DNA from: Aphrophora alni
Taxonomy: Eukaryota > Arthropoda > Insecta > Hemiptera > Aphrophoridae
NCBI GenBank assembly: GCA_963513935.1
Contig: OY740776.1
Coordinates: 7,098,724-7,162,723 of the forward strand
DNA length: 64,000 bases
Direction of reading: 5' to 3'
Shown piece after piece: positions 53,056-64,000 of the stretch. Position 1 is the first letter of the stretch, and every line of letters begins with the position of its first letter. The notes below the pieces were generated by a model. That model was given only the letters and a program-made list of their open reading frames with translations, did not search any database and was not told the DNA's origin. Both the position numbers and the translations under genes were made by a program.

Positions 53056-56000
53056 CTGAAAAGAAAAAGAATTATCAGAAAATAATTGCACAAATTGTTT
53101 CAAGCATGCAGAACACATATTCTAATTTGCCTTTGAATTGTTGTACAACATTGTTACCTAAAAAATAAATGGTGCAAAAACATTAGACCAACTTTCTCAT
53201 TTACGCATCCCCAAAACCAACCGAAACTATTCGTCATAAAAAACATCAGTTCGGTAGTTGTCGTTCTGGACATTGTTTTTGAAAAAAAAAAAAAAAATTA
53301 ATATAGCTTAAAATTGTGTCAACATGAGTAAATCGTATTTAATAAAAATTTAGCTTTTAATGACTGGAGTCCAAATTCATTTTTGTTTTTTCCAATTATT
53401 CCTGAACCATAATATTGGTTTTTTACCAATATCACGAACTGGCATTTTTTAAGATGCGACCAATACATTTTCTTTTGAGTCCATAAAGGTTACTCTTGAG
53501 AAAATTTTGATTTAAATCATTATATAGCCAATTATGAGAAAATAGTAATTTTGTGTTTTTTCTTATGTCAGTTAGCCTCAAACTTTTAGCTATATAAAAA
53601 AAGAGATAAATAGCCAAAATATGTTCATACTAAATTTGATTAAAATCACCCTACACGTTAAGCTCTAAAGCATTACATCATACGACAGATAACAGAGTGA
53701 CATGATTCCAAAAACAACTTTTAAGAGACCTCAAAATGGTGTAATCTTTCGTGCTACTCTGATAACGAATTTACTAATTTAACATTATTTACTCTACTAT
53801 TAATTTACTTTCATACCTCCATACTATTTCAATTCAAAAATAGTGCGCCAACATATGATTGAGCGCATAGACTTTTTTTATATAAATTTAATCCCAGGGC
53901 ACGAATTGTTTAGAAGAATGTACTTAAATTAAAACACAGTCATAATATCTGATATGCATACATTTATTATTAAATTTAGAACTGATAAGATACTTAATAC
54001 TAATAACATCCTAACCTAACCTAAAATTTTCTTATAATTAAACACATGTTCCTGACCATTTTAGGAAGAAACAATTACATTTATGTAACTTATACCTCTC
54101 GCTATGAATATCTCACACCTTGCTCTGTATTAGGTCGTTAATCTAAAGTCTAATATTTCGCTGATATAACCGCAGATGAACCATAAAACTTCTTGATCCC
54201 AACCAGGTTTATACTACTCTTTATTGACGTCACAATCAGCAATTATCAGACGATTTCTATTAGACTTTGAAAACAATAAGCACAAACATGTATAACATTA
54301 CAACAGATATATCCATAAAAAAATTTGACATCGATTTATGACCCATTATATTCTATACTATGTGCATATGAAAAAGTTAAAAATAATAGAAAAATCAAAG
54401 ATCTGAAATATCAGATCCTGGTCTTAAAAACGATTTGGTCCTTTTCTACTCAATATACTGAACATTATCCTTAGCATACCTTATATATTTAGAATGAAGT
54501 GTAGTCAGAATAACAACATTCACCATATTCCAGTTATCACTATTGTCGTACCTCATGGTGTTTAACGCCATAGCTACCATTGAATGGCAGTTATCACAAC
54601 ATAGGTTATGCTGGAATCAGGCAATTAGAAAGAATTAGTAACAATTGTAAAAACTAACAGACATTGTTTTACTCTGTTGTAAATTGTGTACAAACTTTAC
54701 AGTAACTTTCACACACACTCAAAACCTAAGGCCTAATCAAATGGAATTATATTGTTGTCATCCATCCAAAAATTTTGATTTGGTAGTTGTTGGTAAAGTG
54801 TAAATAGAAGGTTAAAAATCTCAAAATAGGCAAAGCAATATTGATCTAATTTTAGTAGAGTTTTTTTGAGAGGGAGTACAAACAGGCCTCTCTATACTGT
54901 GCAACACTTACGGATTTTTTGTGGAAGATGGTCCGATTAGAATTCATTCCGCATTACCCAAACTTATATAAAAGACCATGAGATCAACTTCTCTAAATTC
55001 ATCAGATGTCACAGATGCCCTATCAAACTCATTGACCTCCGTCTAGCAAACACTTTACACTTGTGCATAAGGTATTTCACTGATTTTTCTCATTGGAGCA
55101 AAACTGACAGATATCCTGTTTTACCAATTACACTAGACAGTGTCCAAGGTCACCATCTTATTCTTCAGTCAAACTTCATCCCTTGGTATCTTGAGTTAGG
55201 CCTTTATTAATTCCTTTATAAATTAAGCCCAAATTCTAATTAGAAAAGTATTATACTCAGAGTCCTATATACAAGAGACAAAAGACTAGTATCAATTAAT
55301 CAGACCACAGTTTTTTTTCCAACAACTGTTTCCTTAGTCTTGTTATTGAAACTGTTACAGCACATCGCCTGCTACACGTCATTAAACATGAAGGTGAGAA
55401 CTATATGTTGCTATATCACATTTTCCGCTGACTCACCAACAGTCCCTAGTAGCTGATAGTTGATATTTTGACCCTAATATCAATTATCTACAAAATAAAT
55501 GGTGCACAAATTATCTTATTTACCCATCACCAAATACAAATAAAAAAAAACCAACCAAAACTAATCACACCAAAATTACCAGTTCGGTACCGTACTAGTC
55601 AAACAAAAAGTGAAAGTAAACCATCGATTCTATCTTTGAAAAATTATTTAAACTTGCTTCTTTTGTGCCATAAACACATCCTCAGTTTAATTAGTATTTT
55701 ATTAAATTTTCCCCACCAATTATTCCTGACTAATATTTGTTCTACCTGCAATTTTACATTGTGAGTTTGGGTCATTAATCGTACAATTTCACTAAAATTT
55801 TATGAAATCGGTTGACTTGATTTTGAGAAATTACATCTTTTATAACAGCTCCTATAGCCGAATTTATGATTTTTACTGATAACTCACAAACAAACATTTT
55901 TGGAGGGATGGCAACCAATCCGTTCTGTTTGAGTCCTTAGAAGCTACTTGAGTCATTAAGAGCCAATTTTGAGAAAAATATAATCTTGTGGTTTTTTCTT

Positions 56001-59000
56001 ATACAGCTAAATACACCTTAATTTTAAGTTATATTAAAAAAAAAACTTTCCAAGATATGTCCATATACCACATTTAATTGATTAAATTGGTCCACATATA
56101 TTGGTTGTAGAGCAGTGTACATAAGACAGACATGTACATATCATACAAAAAAACAACACTTTTTTAGACCTCATAAAGGGTCAATATGATTAATTTTTCC
56201 ACCCATCATATAACTTCTATACTAAATTATGAGAGTATATACAAAATACAACTTTTTGATTTTTTAATTTATTTCTACACTAACATATTTTTTTTATAAT
56301 TTGATTTTTGGTAATATGGTACTATTATACATTTTTTAAGCACATTATTATTGTTCTCCAGAATTTCATGAACAAAATAATGTACAACACAATAGAGTTT
56401 ACTTCTAATAATTTTTATGTTGTCAGCAAAAAATCGTATTAAATGAAACACAATATTTAGTAAAATTCTACAGTTTATCCAGTCTTTGACGAAAATGGTT
56501 TCAACAGGCAGCTTAATACAAACTTCAGTTAAGACCCATAGTTAACACAACCAATGGCAAAATCAAGGTTGACAAAACTCAATAAATTGTAAACTAAACC
56601 TACTACAAAATAATGTGTTTCATTTATTAACATGGAGTACCTTCAGTCGTTAGTATAAATCTTATAAAAAAATCAAATGCTACAACAGAAAAATGTATGT
56701 TCCACATCGAAGGTTAAGAAGAGCTTATTTTACCATTCTGGTTTTATAAACATCTGCTGCATCGGCGATGGCTCGGTCCCATGCTGGCAAACCTCCAGGT
56801 ATTTTGTGCAGTTGTAATTGCCAATATTTAGTAGGATTTCCAAATGCCATATTGTCTTCACTGACAAAATAAGGTCCAGCAAAATCCCTCACTACCCCTG
56901 TAGAAGTACAGATCCCCATATGTCCCACTATAGGAAATAACCACCTAAAAATAATTTACATTAAATAAATAAATATATGATTCAAAAACATTCTATAATA
57001 TACTAATAGATGGTACATCAACATTGTTTAGTGACAAATATTTATTATAAATTTATAACATAAACATACTTTTTTGGCGTTGTGTGCCTTTTTATAAAAT
57101 TATTTTCATTAATTTTACACATTTCAGGACTGCACATATAAAATATTAAAGAGTACAAAAACATTACACAAACTTTCTCACTCACCCATCTTAAACCAAA
57201 TAAACCAAATGAACAAAAACTAATTTCACCAAATATGTTATTTTGGAGTTGTCAAAGAAAATGAGAAAATGAACCATGGATCCAACTTTGAAAAAATATT
57301 TTAATATTTTTATAAGGTTCTAAACTTGCTTCGCTTTTGCCGTAAACAAGTCGTCGTCATTATAACTCATTTCTCTTCAGCTGTTATATTATCTTAGAAT
57401 ATAAAAGTTGACACATGCTACATAATTTAATTTCGTTAAAAGTAAGAGAAATAAATAAATGTTGTATTTGATTAAAATTAAGTTTTTAACGACAACGGTC
57501 AAGGTTAATGTTTGTTTTCTAATTATTCTTGAACCGTAATACTTTTTTTATTTGCAATTTTACACAATAGTTTAGGTTGTTAATTGTCACCTTCCACAAA
57601 AATGGCGACCAAATACATTTTGATTGGATCCTTAGAGGCTACACTTGAGCGAAATTTAATCAAAACCATTAGAACCGATTTTAAGAAAATTATGATATTT
57701 TTTCCTTATAGCAGCTAGCTTGAAAATTTTGAATTATAAAAAAAAAGAAGTAATTTCCCAAGATATGGCCACAGAAAATTTGATTAAAATCTGTCCACGT
57801 GTTTGGGCTGTGGAGCCCTGCACAAACGACCGACTGACAGAGACATTATTCTAAAAACCTTTTTTGTACTCGGGGACACACGCACACGCACGTGCGCGCA
57901 TACACACACACACACACACACACATAATTGAATATGTATGTAAAAAACTTGATATCGATTTTTTGAACCACCAAATAACGTTCACTCTACTAAATATATA
58001 TGAAAAAGTAAAAAAAAATCAAGGTAGCTAATAACTTACTACCCTTTCCACATTTACCATTTGAAATCATTGGTGATAGACTACTGTAATTTATTTTGAA
58101 TTCATTAATATTACTTTATCAACCACTCTTTAAGACTATTTTAAACGTAGGTCTAAATGTGATATAACCTAACTTATTATTTGAAATGTTAATTTGCACT
58201 TTATTTCTGAAGTTAGGCTACAAGATGAGATAAAAAAAATCATACATTAAAAAAATACTACATTACCATAAGATACCAGATGGTATACATTTAGTATTGA
58301 ATGACACAGCATATTTAGTTACAGTCTGTTCACCTGACCCTGTGTATCTGGTCAGGACAGCTATTAATAGATGAGTTCGGAGAAAACACCAGCAAAGATG
58401 GGTAGTCTTGGAGGGCATTTGTACAGTAAATTACTATTGACAGAAGTCCCTTCATGTAGACTTGGAGGGACAGTATTGACCCGCAAAGGGCAACTCGGAA
58501 TCACGGGACATTGTGGTTTGAGGGTATACTTGGATAGGATTGCAGTATACCATGGGGAAACAATTGGTAGACTATGGGGCTTAGGTGAGGAAACTGCAGG
58601 CCACATAATCTATGATTGTGAAGCTCTTGCCTGCAAGAGCCACAGGGTGTTTGGTTTCTCCCTTAGAGAAGTCTAGTTGATTGAACTACTAAAACATGCA
58701 GAGGCAGCTAATTTACTAAACTAGAATTAATGGCTTAGTTACACGATAGTCCAATGGCCCCAGTGCCTGTGACAGTTTAACCCGTTAACCTCTCATTCAA
58801 TCTAATCTAAAGAAATTACCATTAAAAATCAGTCTACATACTTTAAGAAACAGGAAAAAATACTGTCTAAGATAAGTCATAATAAAATATTACAATGACC
58901 TAGGATTATACTAAAAACAATAAATTTAATAACAGATTTTTATGTAGCCTACAATACTTACTACAATTGTAGATCTGTTTGATTGGTACAGATTTAATAG

Positions 59001-59247
59001 TAATTAGGAATAAGGTGTAAGAATATAGCTATGGGGGGGGGGACTTAAATATACCCAATTATTAATACATAAAAAACATTAAAATGTCTAAACAACAGCC
59101 TAAATATAAATATAACCTAAAATGTTTAACTTACGTTAGTAAAGGGATTGGTGTCCAAACTATACAAACAGGATATTTCACATTTTGTTTGTCTATTTGC
59201 GGATATTGTACCATCTTGTAATTTTCACATAAATTATTATCACTCAT
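52965..59247 (-). CDS. TMEM222: TMEM222 (DUF778/RTE1-like membrane protein), complete
   Basis: Four minus-strand exons, 59247-59135, 56944-56734, 54610-54480 and 53055-52965, join in frame to give 181 residues (human about 208, which has a longer N terminus). The start ATG (MSDNNLCENYKM) follows an in-frame stop. Highly conserved blocks are YPVCIVWTPIPLLTWLFP, IVGHMGICTSTGVVRDFAGP, YFVSEDNMAFGNPTKYW, the cysteine/histidine motif HNLCCDNCHSMVAMALN, and a C-terminal helix WLPFILLLLVVILFILW. TMEM222 is related to plant RTE1, an ER/Golgi protein acting on ethylene receptors; its animal role is poorly defined. Intron phases (2, 0, 2) are consistent. Confidence 0.96.
53160..53765 (+). repeat. Family B repeat copy
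   Basis: The copy runs from ATGGTGCAAAAACATTAGAC to AACAGAGTGACATGATTCCA, with an internal A-run at 53281-53297. It lies in a TMEM222 intron. Confidence 0.75.
54480..54610 (-). CDS. TMEM222: TMEM222 exon 3
   Basis: The exon encodes HNLCCDNCHSMVAMALNTMR, YDNSDNWNMVNVVILTTLHS and KYI, then AG of a split Ser codon. It matches human HNLCCDNCHSHVALALNLMR. It is bounded by ATTCCAG and GTATGC. Confidence 0.95.
55480..56190 (+). repeat. Family B repeat copy
   Basis: The copy runs from AAATGGTGCACAAATTATCT to AAGACAGACATGTACATATC. The 98-codon frame at 55468-55764 lies in it and is not a gene. Confidence 0.75.
56734..56944 (-). CDS. TMEM222: TMEM222 exon 2
   Basis: The exon encodes WLFPIVGHMGICTSTGVVRD through YKTRM, the most conserved core of the family. 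The acceptor is TTTTTAG and the donor GTAAAA. Confidence 0.96.
57130..57870 (+). repeat. Family B repeat copy
   Basis: The longest copy seen, from ACAAAAACATTACACAAACT to GACCGACTGACAGAGACATT. It includes GATTAAAATCTGTCCACGTG and GTGGAGCCCTGCACAAACGA near the end. Confidence 0.75.
57896..57924. repeat. (CA)n microsatellite
   Basis: A run of CA dinucleotides preceded by imperfect CACACG/TGCGCGCA units. Confidence 0.85.
58335..58750 (+). pseudogene. LINE C-terminal fragment
   Basis: The plus strand reads DPVYLVRTAINR with a stop, then after a frame slip GHCGLRVYLDRIAV and LGEETAGHIIYDCEALACKS HRVFG in two pieces. This is the end of RNase H and the zinc-knuckle-like tail of the LINE type seen at 4160-5345. 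The first knuckle cysteine appears replaced by Trp (RLWGLG). Confidence 0.8.
59135..59247 (-). CDS. TMEM222: TMEM222 exon 1 (start codon)
   Basis: ATG at 59247 opens MSDNNLCENYKMVQYPQIDK, then QNVKYPVCIVWTPIPLLT. A second in-frame ATG at 59214 (ACAAGATGG) has the better initiation context. The donor is GTAAGT; a TAA lies in frame upstream. The plus-strand frame at 59148-59336 is its shadow. Confidence 0.93.
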
Positions 59248-59339
59248 ATTACGAAGTTGTATTTAAAAAGAAACCATGGACATTCTTTAAGTTGCTCAAC
59301 TATTCAGAAAAAGTTGACAGTTGTTACTGTTGTTAGTTC

Positions 59340-60174
59340 ACAGCTGATTCAGAATTAATACAGAATAGCCACATGGAAAAATACAAATTATATAGGTACA
59401 GAAAGTTTATGAGCAAATTTGGAGAAAATATATTAACCGTAAAAAAATAATAAATGGAATTTCCCATTAGAAACTAGAGTAAATATAATAATCTTGGTTA
59501 TAAAAGTGTATCAAATAGTAATAGAGTTTTCACATCTTTGCTATATATTATTATATATATATCTTCTTATCCAAGTTTCACGAATATGACTCAAGTTAGG
59601 TTCAAGCAATGCATCCGGTTCAGTCCGTGTTTTTCAAAATACGTGTTGCAGCTGTTTTGAGAATGTTCCCATTTTTAAACACTATACACACAAATGTCAC
59701 ATTAGATAAAATATAATATCACCTTATAAATAACCAATAAATAAAAATATATATAAAATCATATACACCAAGTTGATAAAACTCTGTCATAATAAATTGA
59801 ATAATTTTTTAGAGTTTTAAAGGCCAAAAGTACCGGTACATAGCCTGATATCAAATAAATTTGAACTTCATAATAATTTGAATTTCATCAAAATCGGACC
59901 ATTAATACATGTTTTTTAAAATGGGCAGATTTTAACAAAAAATCTTTTAATTTCATAAAAATGTTTAATTACTCTGACTCAGCCCCTATTTTATTTCTAA
60001 CTTTAATGAATTTGGTACATAATATAATAATTCAAAGAAATTTCACCCCACATTAAACTTTGAAACTTTAGATATCATACCACACAATCTTGAGATGAAG
60101 AATGACATAAAAATGCTACAGATGTACGAAATCGTCAAAGTTAGGACCTAGATTCTCAAAATGATAGTATTGAC
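59340..60174. other. TMEM222 upstream region, nothing assigned
   Basis: This should hold the TMEM222 promoter. No clear TATA box or initiator could be chosen in the AT-rich sequence. Confidence 0.4.
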
Positions 60175-60345
60175 ATTTTAGCACCATCACAATAGTTTCT
60201 TAACTATGATTTTAGCACCATCACAATAGTTTCTTAACTATGATTTTAGCACAATCACAATAGTTTCTTAACTATGATTTTAGCACAATCACAATAGTTT
60301 CTTAACTATGATTTTAGCACCATCACAATAGTTTCTTAACTATGT
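60175..60345. repeat. 34-bp tandem repeat, five copies
   Basis: The unit GATTTTAGCACCATCACAAT AGTTTCTTAACTAT is repeated five times head to tail with one C/A variant (CACCATC or CACAATC). Near-identity between copies suggests recent expansion. It has no spacers. Confidence 0.95.
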
Positions 60346-60734
60346 AACTGGAAGTAAAAAGTTATATATTTTTAGCTAGGTACTTTCTTTATTGAAAACA
60401 TAGCTATTGTTATTGTTGCTACAAAGGAAGTTATAATCATGATTAGGTTTCTACATTTCTATAAAGAATGAAACTTATTAATTTTTTAAAATTATTTTTA
60501 TCAAAAGAATAAAAAAATTGTAAATAGTATAAAATCAGTTATTGTTAATCCTAATTTCTCATTGAACTTTTCAGTCACATAATATAACAAAAAAATAACA
60601 AGAAGATATATTATATTTTCATTGTAAAAAAGCGCTTTAAAGAAATTTCAATTTGAAAACGAAATTAGTAAGGTATGCAACAAAATTAGTAAGTGTACAA
60701 TTTATAATTTTCTACATATTCACATAGGCTTACC

Positions 60735-60919
60735 TGCTAGGAAACCACAAGTAGCAATAATGACCTGATGTCCATTGAAAACCATTGTTGTGAGCGGGAG
60801 AATTGTTCTTGTCGACCACTCTTTTCAACGGTTTTCTTAGCTTGTCAGATGATGAACATTAGAGTAAGATCCGGTTCTCTTAGCTTGTCAGATGATGAAC
60901 AGTAGAGTAAGAACCGGTT
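60735..60919 (-). other. Open stretch ending at a good donor, next to a 43-bp duplication
   Basis: On the minus strand two frames are open up to GCAG|GTAAGC at about 60736: one includes MVFNGHQVIIATCGFLAG from an ATG in good context, the other ends TSGHYCYLWFPSR. Just upstream a 43-bp unit (CTTAGCTTGTCAGATGATGA...CCGGTT) is repeated twice, 60834-60876 and 60877-60919. A first exon of an unknown gene is possible, but no partner exon was found. Confidence 0.3.
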
Positions 60920-61990
60920 CTCCGCTCAAAATGTCTCTTAACTCTGTCTCCCTGCAAGGAGTGCACAATGGTTAGGTGAAAGCAGTGAAGATAGTACCTT
61001 GTTGGATTCTTCCTCACAGTGCAAACAATGCCACAGTTTGAGGCACTCCTCTGTACATATCTGGGGTTGCTGGTTCTGTGGTTGAAAGCTGAACACAACC
61101 TGTTTAGTAGTTTGTCCTCTATCCTCCACTGGAGTTTAGTATCTTGCTCTCCACTTCTCCAGTACCACTGCTCTAGCAGCTCTTTTCCAATATTGTTGAG
61201 GTAAGCTTGGTGACATTACAGCCACATTCCTTGACATCATATTTTCCTTTTCATTCCCAACTACACCATAATGGCTGGGAATTCATTTGGCTAAAATTTA
61301 ACTAGCCATCAAAGTTTTAACACATTTATACAGCGAGTTGAAAGTAGACACAAATAATAACACAAATCTTCCACGAAGGAGATCTTAATATATCTTTTAG
61401 ATCATTATTCATGACAAAGGGATTAGAATGAACATAAGGGTAGATTTATTATTTGGAAATCTCAACAAAGCAGAGGACTCCCCATGCTGATAGTCATCAC
61501 GGAGTTCATGCTCTATTATATCAGCATGTTGCGTACTGCAACATCCAACACACTTATTTTTCATTTCTCTCTTCATTTTTTTTTCCCAAGAGCAGCTAGG
61601 GAAAGAATGGCCCATCCGATTGGAGACCTGCTTGGTCTGATAAGGATAAATAGTGTGAGATGTAACAAAGTATCCTACAAGCTTCGTATGTTACACTTTT
61701 TATTCGGTGCCATTAACCCCATCAGCATGGGTTACTTTAGACTTTAGGATTAGGTTGAAAACAGAAGAAAAGGAGCAGGGAGAATGAAGACATAAAAAGG
61801 AGAAGTTAAGGTGAAGAAAGGCTGACAGAATAGATCAAGAAATGTACCTACACGTGCACAGCAGTGAAAAGTAATACAAGTTACAGAAGAGACATCAGAA
61901 TAACATGAAGAGTAGGGGGAACAGAGGAGGCCAACCCCTAGGACATAGAGTTAAAAAGGTACATATCATTAAAAATGCACAGTACACAAA
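60920..61990. other. Unclassified stretch with broken open frames
   Basis: Slightly GC-richer than its surroundings. Overlapping minus-strand frames at 61129-60880 and 61615-61409 (KNKCVGCCSTQHADIIEHEL) look like decayed coding sequence, possibly of a mobile element, but no family was recognised. Confidence 0.35.
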
Positions 61991-62088
61991 TAATTTATTT
62001 TATTCATTTTACAAAAATATACAAGAAATATATTTCTTTAAGGAAAGCTGTATTCAGTGTAAACAGAGGACGTTTTCAAGAATTTTCT

Positions 62089-62172
62089 TCACTCATAACC
62101 TTTCATTTTGTATTGAACACGTCTCTTTACATAAAACTTTGGTAGTCCTATTAGTTGTAGAGTTCCAGTTGT
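62089..62172 (-). CDS. Unknown gene, last exon
   Basis: 28 codons including TGA at 62091-62089; basic C terminus (KFYVKRRVQYKMKGYE). The acceptor choice is between two CAGs five bases apart; the downstream one keeps a longer frame. Confidence 0.5.
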   Translation of the reverse strand, partial: TTGTLQLIGLPKFYVKRRVQYKMKGYE

Positions 62173-63781
62173 CTGAACTGAATTAAGAAAACTACATATG
62201 TTGCGATACTGCCACTAACCTATAATTTAAAAATGTAAATAATCATTAAATTTAATATAAATGTCAATAATAGATATAATTTAACATCTAGAATATTATT
62301 ATTTTTGTATCCCAATTAAATATGAAACTGATTTGATATTTGAACAGATGTATAATATATACATGTGGGTGGTAAAAACTTACTACAAAATGTGTAAAAA
62401 ACGTAATAATTTCACTTGAGCAAGGAACAATATTTCATATATGACCATACTTTTTTGAATGGATTATTAACAGCATGCTTTAAAATTATTCTATTCCTCA
62501 ACTGCGATTGATCCGTGTGGAATTAACTTCCATTTTACAGCAAGATGGATTGCCCACTAATTCTGCTCAGTTAGTCGGGACTTTTTAAATGGACATTTTG
62601 AATGGTGGTGGATTGGTAGGGACTCCGATATTCAGTGCCTGCCCAGAAGTCCGGAATTTAACAAATCCCTTTGTGGCATAATCTCCCACTTCCAATCTAA
62701 AAATGTCGATGAGCTGAAAACGCTGTCAAAAACTGTTTTTATTACTTTGAACCTTTAACATGGAATGTTTCAACTCACTTTGGTCCCAACTTCGCCCTAC
62801 TAATAAAGCCTTTTATTATTATTAAGCCAAATATATTTCTTCAAAATTTAAGTATCTATGGTTACGCTAGAGAGTTGAAAGACTCCTCTTTTTATAGCTT
62901 TTGAACCAGTGTGGTAAAACAAAATAAAATTACTTTTATGAATTTCAAACAAAATTTATGAGAAAGATTTTTTAAAAAATCATAATTTGCCAATTTTGAA
63001 TATATAGTTGAGCTGATGGAAAATCTTAATGTAGATAAAACAATCAGCTGATGGAAAATTATTAATTACTTAAACAGCTGATGTTAACTAATTAATGAGT
63101 TTAAAACTCTGTGGTTACGTTCACTACCTTGTATAATAAAGTGTAGTCAATTTGATAGATGTCAAAGATTGAGTAATGGAAGTTCTGGTGTAGAATTGTA
63201 GTAGAAAAGTCATGAAGCTGAAACAAAAATAATATTTATTTATACTTTACAAACTGGAAATATGTTTTGTATTGTTTTAAGACAAGATAAATAATAAATA
63301 AAGTCATTTCCTAGTATTATTAGCTAGGAATAAAGTCATTTCTTGGTCTTTATACTAAGTATTATTATTAAAAGTCATTTCTTGGTCTCATTAGGCCTAA
63401 AGTTTGCTCTCATTTTTTGAAATTATTTTTTATATTTATGGAATAGCATTTTTAGTACCAAATGGAAACCTCAAATTTCAAAAAGATTATTGTTTATCAT
63501 TTTTAATGGATGGGTCGTTTAAAATGACCACTATCGAAAAGTCGAGAATACACAGAGAAACTTATTTTTAAGTAATTAATAAATATTACTATTTCAAATA
63601 AAATAAAATTTGGTATTTTTGAGATAATAGAAAATTTATTAGTTGCTATCAATTAGTCGAAAGAATGTTGTTTTAAATTTAGTGTACATAATTATTAATG
63701 TAGGATACTTACTTCATCCACAAATTCAGTCACTTTCCCTGAGCTTATTAATTGATGAATTACTATGGCTGTTCTTTTTGC
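62089..63781 (-). CDS. Unrecognised gene, last three coding exons
   Basis: Three minus-strand exons, 63781-63713, 63217-63128 and 62172-62089, are all multiples of three in phase 0. Each is bounded by consensus splice sites (CTTTCAG..GTAAGT, GTTTCAG..GTAGTG, TTCAG..). Joined they encode AKRTAIVIHQLISSGKVTEF, VDE, then LHDFSTTILHQNFHYSIFDI, YQIDYTLLYK, then TTGTLQLIGLPKFYVKRRVQ, YKMKGYE and TGA. AATAAA lies about 90 nt past the stop, at 61999-61994. The hydrophobic/aromatic composition and consistent frames argue for a real conserved gene whose 5' part lies right of the window. The family was not recognised and no function is proposed. An alternative acceptor five bases upstream of the last exon would give a much shorter end. 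Confidence 0.6.
62363..62425. repeat. ~60 bp repeat shared with 63932-63995
   Basis: CATGTGGGTGGTAAAAACTT followed by ACTAC(A/T)AAATGT and TAATAATTTCACTT occurs at both places in the same orientation, 1.57 kb apart. This suggests a duplicated segment or a short dispersed repeat. Confidence 0.7.
62490..62790 (+). pseudogene. mariner/Tc1-type transposase C-terminal remnant
   Basis: The plus strand reads SILQQDGLPTNSAQLVGTF, then after a slip NGHFEWWWIGRDSDIQCLPR, SPEFNKSLCG and NVDELKTLSK. The order QQDG.P, WIGR, P.RSP, then a terminal DEL helix matches the C-terminal half of mariner-like transposases common in insects. Stops and frameshifts are present. It lies in an intron of the unknown minus-strand gene. 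Confidence 0.75.
63128..63217 (-). CDS. Unknown gene, penultimate exon
   Basis: 30 codons in phase 0 (LHDFSTTILHQNFHYSIFDI, then YQIDYTLLYK), between GTTTCAG and AAG|GTAGTG. Confidence 0.6.
63713..63781 (-). CDS. Unknown gene, third-last exon
   Basis: 23 codons in phase 0 (AKRTAIVIHQLISSGKVTEF, VDE) between TTCTTTCAG and GTAAGTAT. The longer open frame around it (63985-63695) includes intron. Confidence 0.6.
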
Positions 63782-64000
63782 CTGAAAGAATTCAAATTTA
63801 TTAAAAATATTTTTCATATTTAGATTTAATATGAACTTGTTATATACCATGAATTTATCTAAAGATTCAGTTACATGATTTAAAAAACCCATTAGGTTGT
63901 GGTGGAACATTTTCAGTTGGATTTTATTGCATGTGGGTGGTAAAAACTTACTACTAAATGTATATAAAAGAGATAATAATTTCACTTTAATAAGAAGTTA

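Noticed and set aside
59148..59336. 62-codon plus-strand frame
   Set aside because: It is the antisense shadow of TMEM222 exon 1.
60175..60345. CRISPR-like array
   Set aside because: Units are directly adjacent with no spacers and the genome is eukaryotic.
60735..60830. Frame ending HYCYLWFPSR as the first exon of TMEM222
   Set aside because: Its phase fits, but the exon at 59135-59247 encodes CIVWTPIPLLT in the same phase and matches the family exactly.

Overview
The window is eukaryotic, AT-rich and intron-rich, and most likely comes from an insect or another arthropod with a transposon-laden genome. The coding exons are short, lie between GT..AG splice sites and are separated by kilobase-scale introns full of mobile elements. 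The families seen (piggyBac, pogo/Tigger, mariner, Penelope, RNase H-bearing LINEs, short LTRs with 4-bp duplications) are common in insects. The species cannot be fixed from sequence alone.

Four protein genes are supported. (1) A SWEET-type sugar transporter on the minus strand (five coding exons, 21814 down to 8628) has an N terminus and six or so membrane helices, but its last exon was not found. (2) NSUN6, an RNA m5C methyltransferase, lies on the plus strand (seven exons, 25799 to 47277). It carries the PUA region, the SAM-binding motif and both cysteine motifs, with one uncertain upstream start exon. (3) TMEM222 is a complete four-exon, 181-residue gene on the minus strand (59247 down to 52965). 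(4) The last three coding exons of an unrecognised minus-strand gene (63781 down to 62089) run off the right edge. The SWEET and NSUN6 genes are arranged head to head around 21.8-25.8 kb.

Between and inside the genes the window is a stack of mobile DNA, much of it datable by nesting. A Penelope-like element with long inverted repeats (1.7-3.8 kb) is split by a TA-targeted Tigger-like element. An RNase H LINE (4.2-5.3 kb) is split by a second LINE fragment with poly(A) and a 12-13 bp target duplication. A LINE reverse transcriptase (26.1-28.2 kb) is split by a piggyBac-type element that still encodes the cysteine-rich tail of the transposase. Two copies of an unclassified transposon with GGTACTTACG termini make perfect 8-bp duplications (29.8 and 30.1-30.5 kb). 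Four TA-flanked elements start CAGTAGA (1.8, 41.0, 45.2 and 50.1 kb). A piggyBac-type non-autonomous element at 47.4-48.3 kb carries repeated GGCC palindromes. Four solo LTRs of two families have exact 4-bp duplications (11.0, 32.9, 37.4 and 39.5 kb).

The most unusual trait is the density of fold-back structures: more than ten inverted repeats with 40-215 bp arms. Two of them enclose RNA-gene-derived sequence, a 5S rRNA 3' half at 25.1 kb and a tRNA-like unit at 34.4 kb. No operons, CRISPR arrays or bacterial features were seen.
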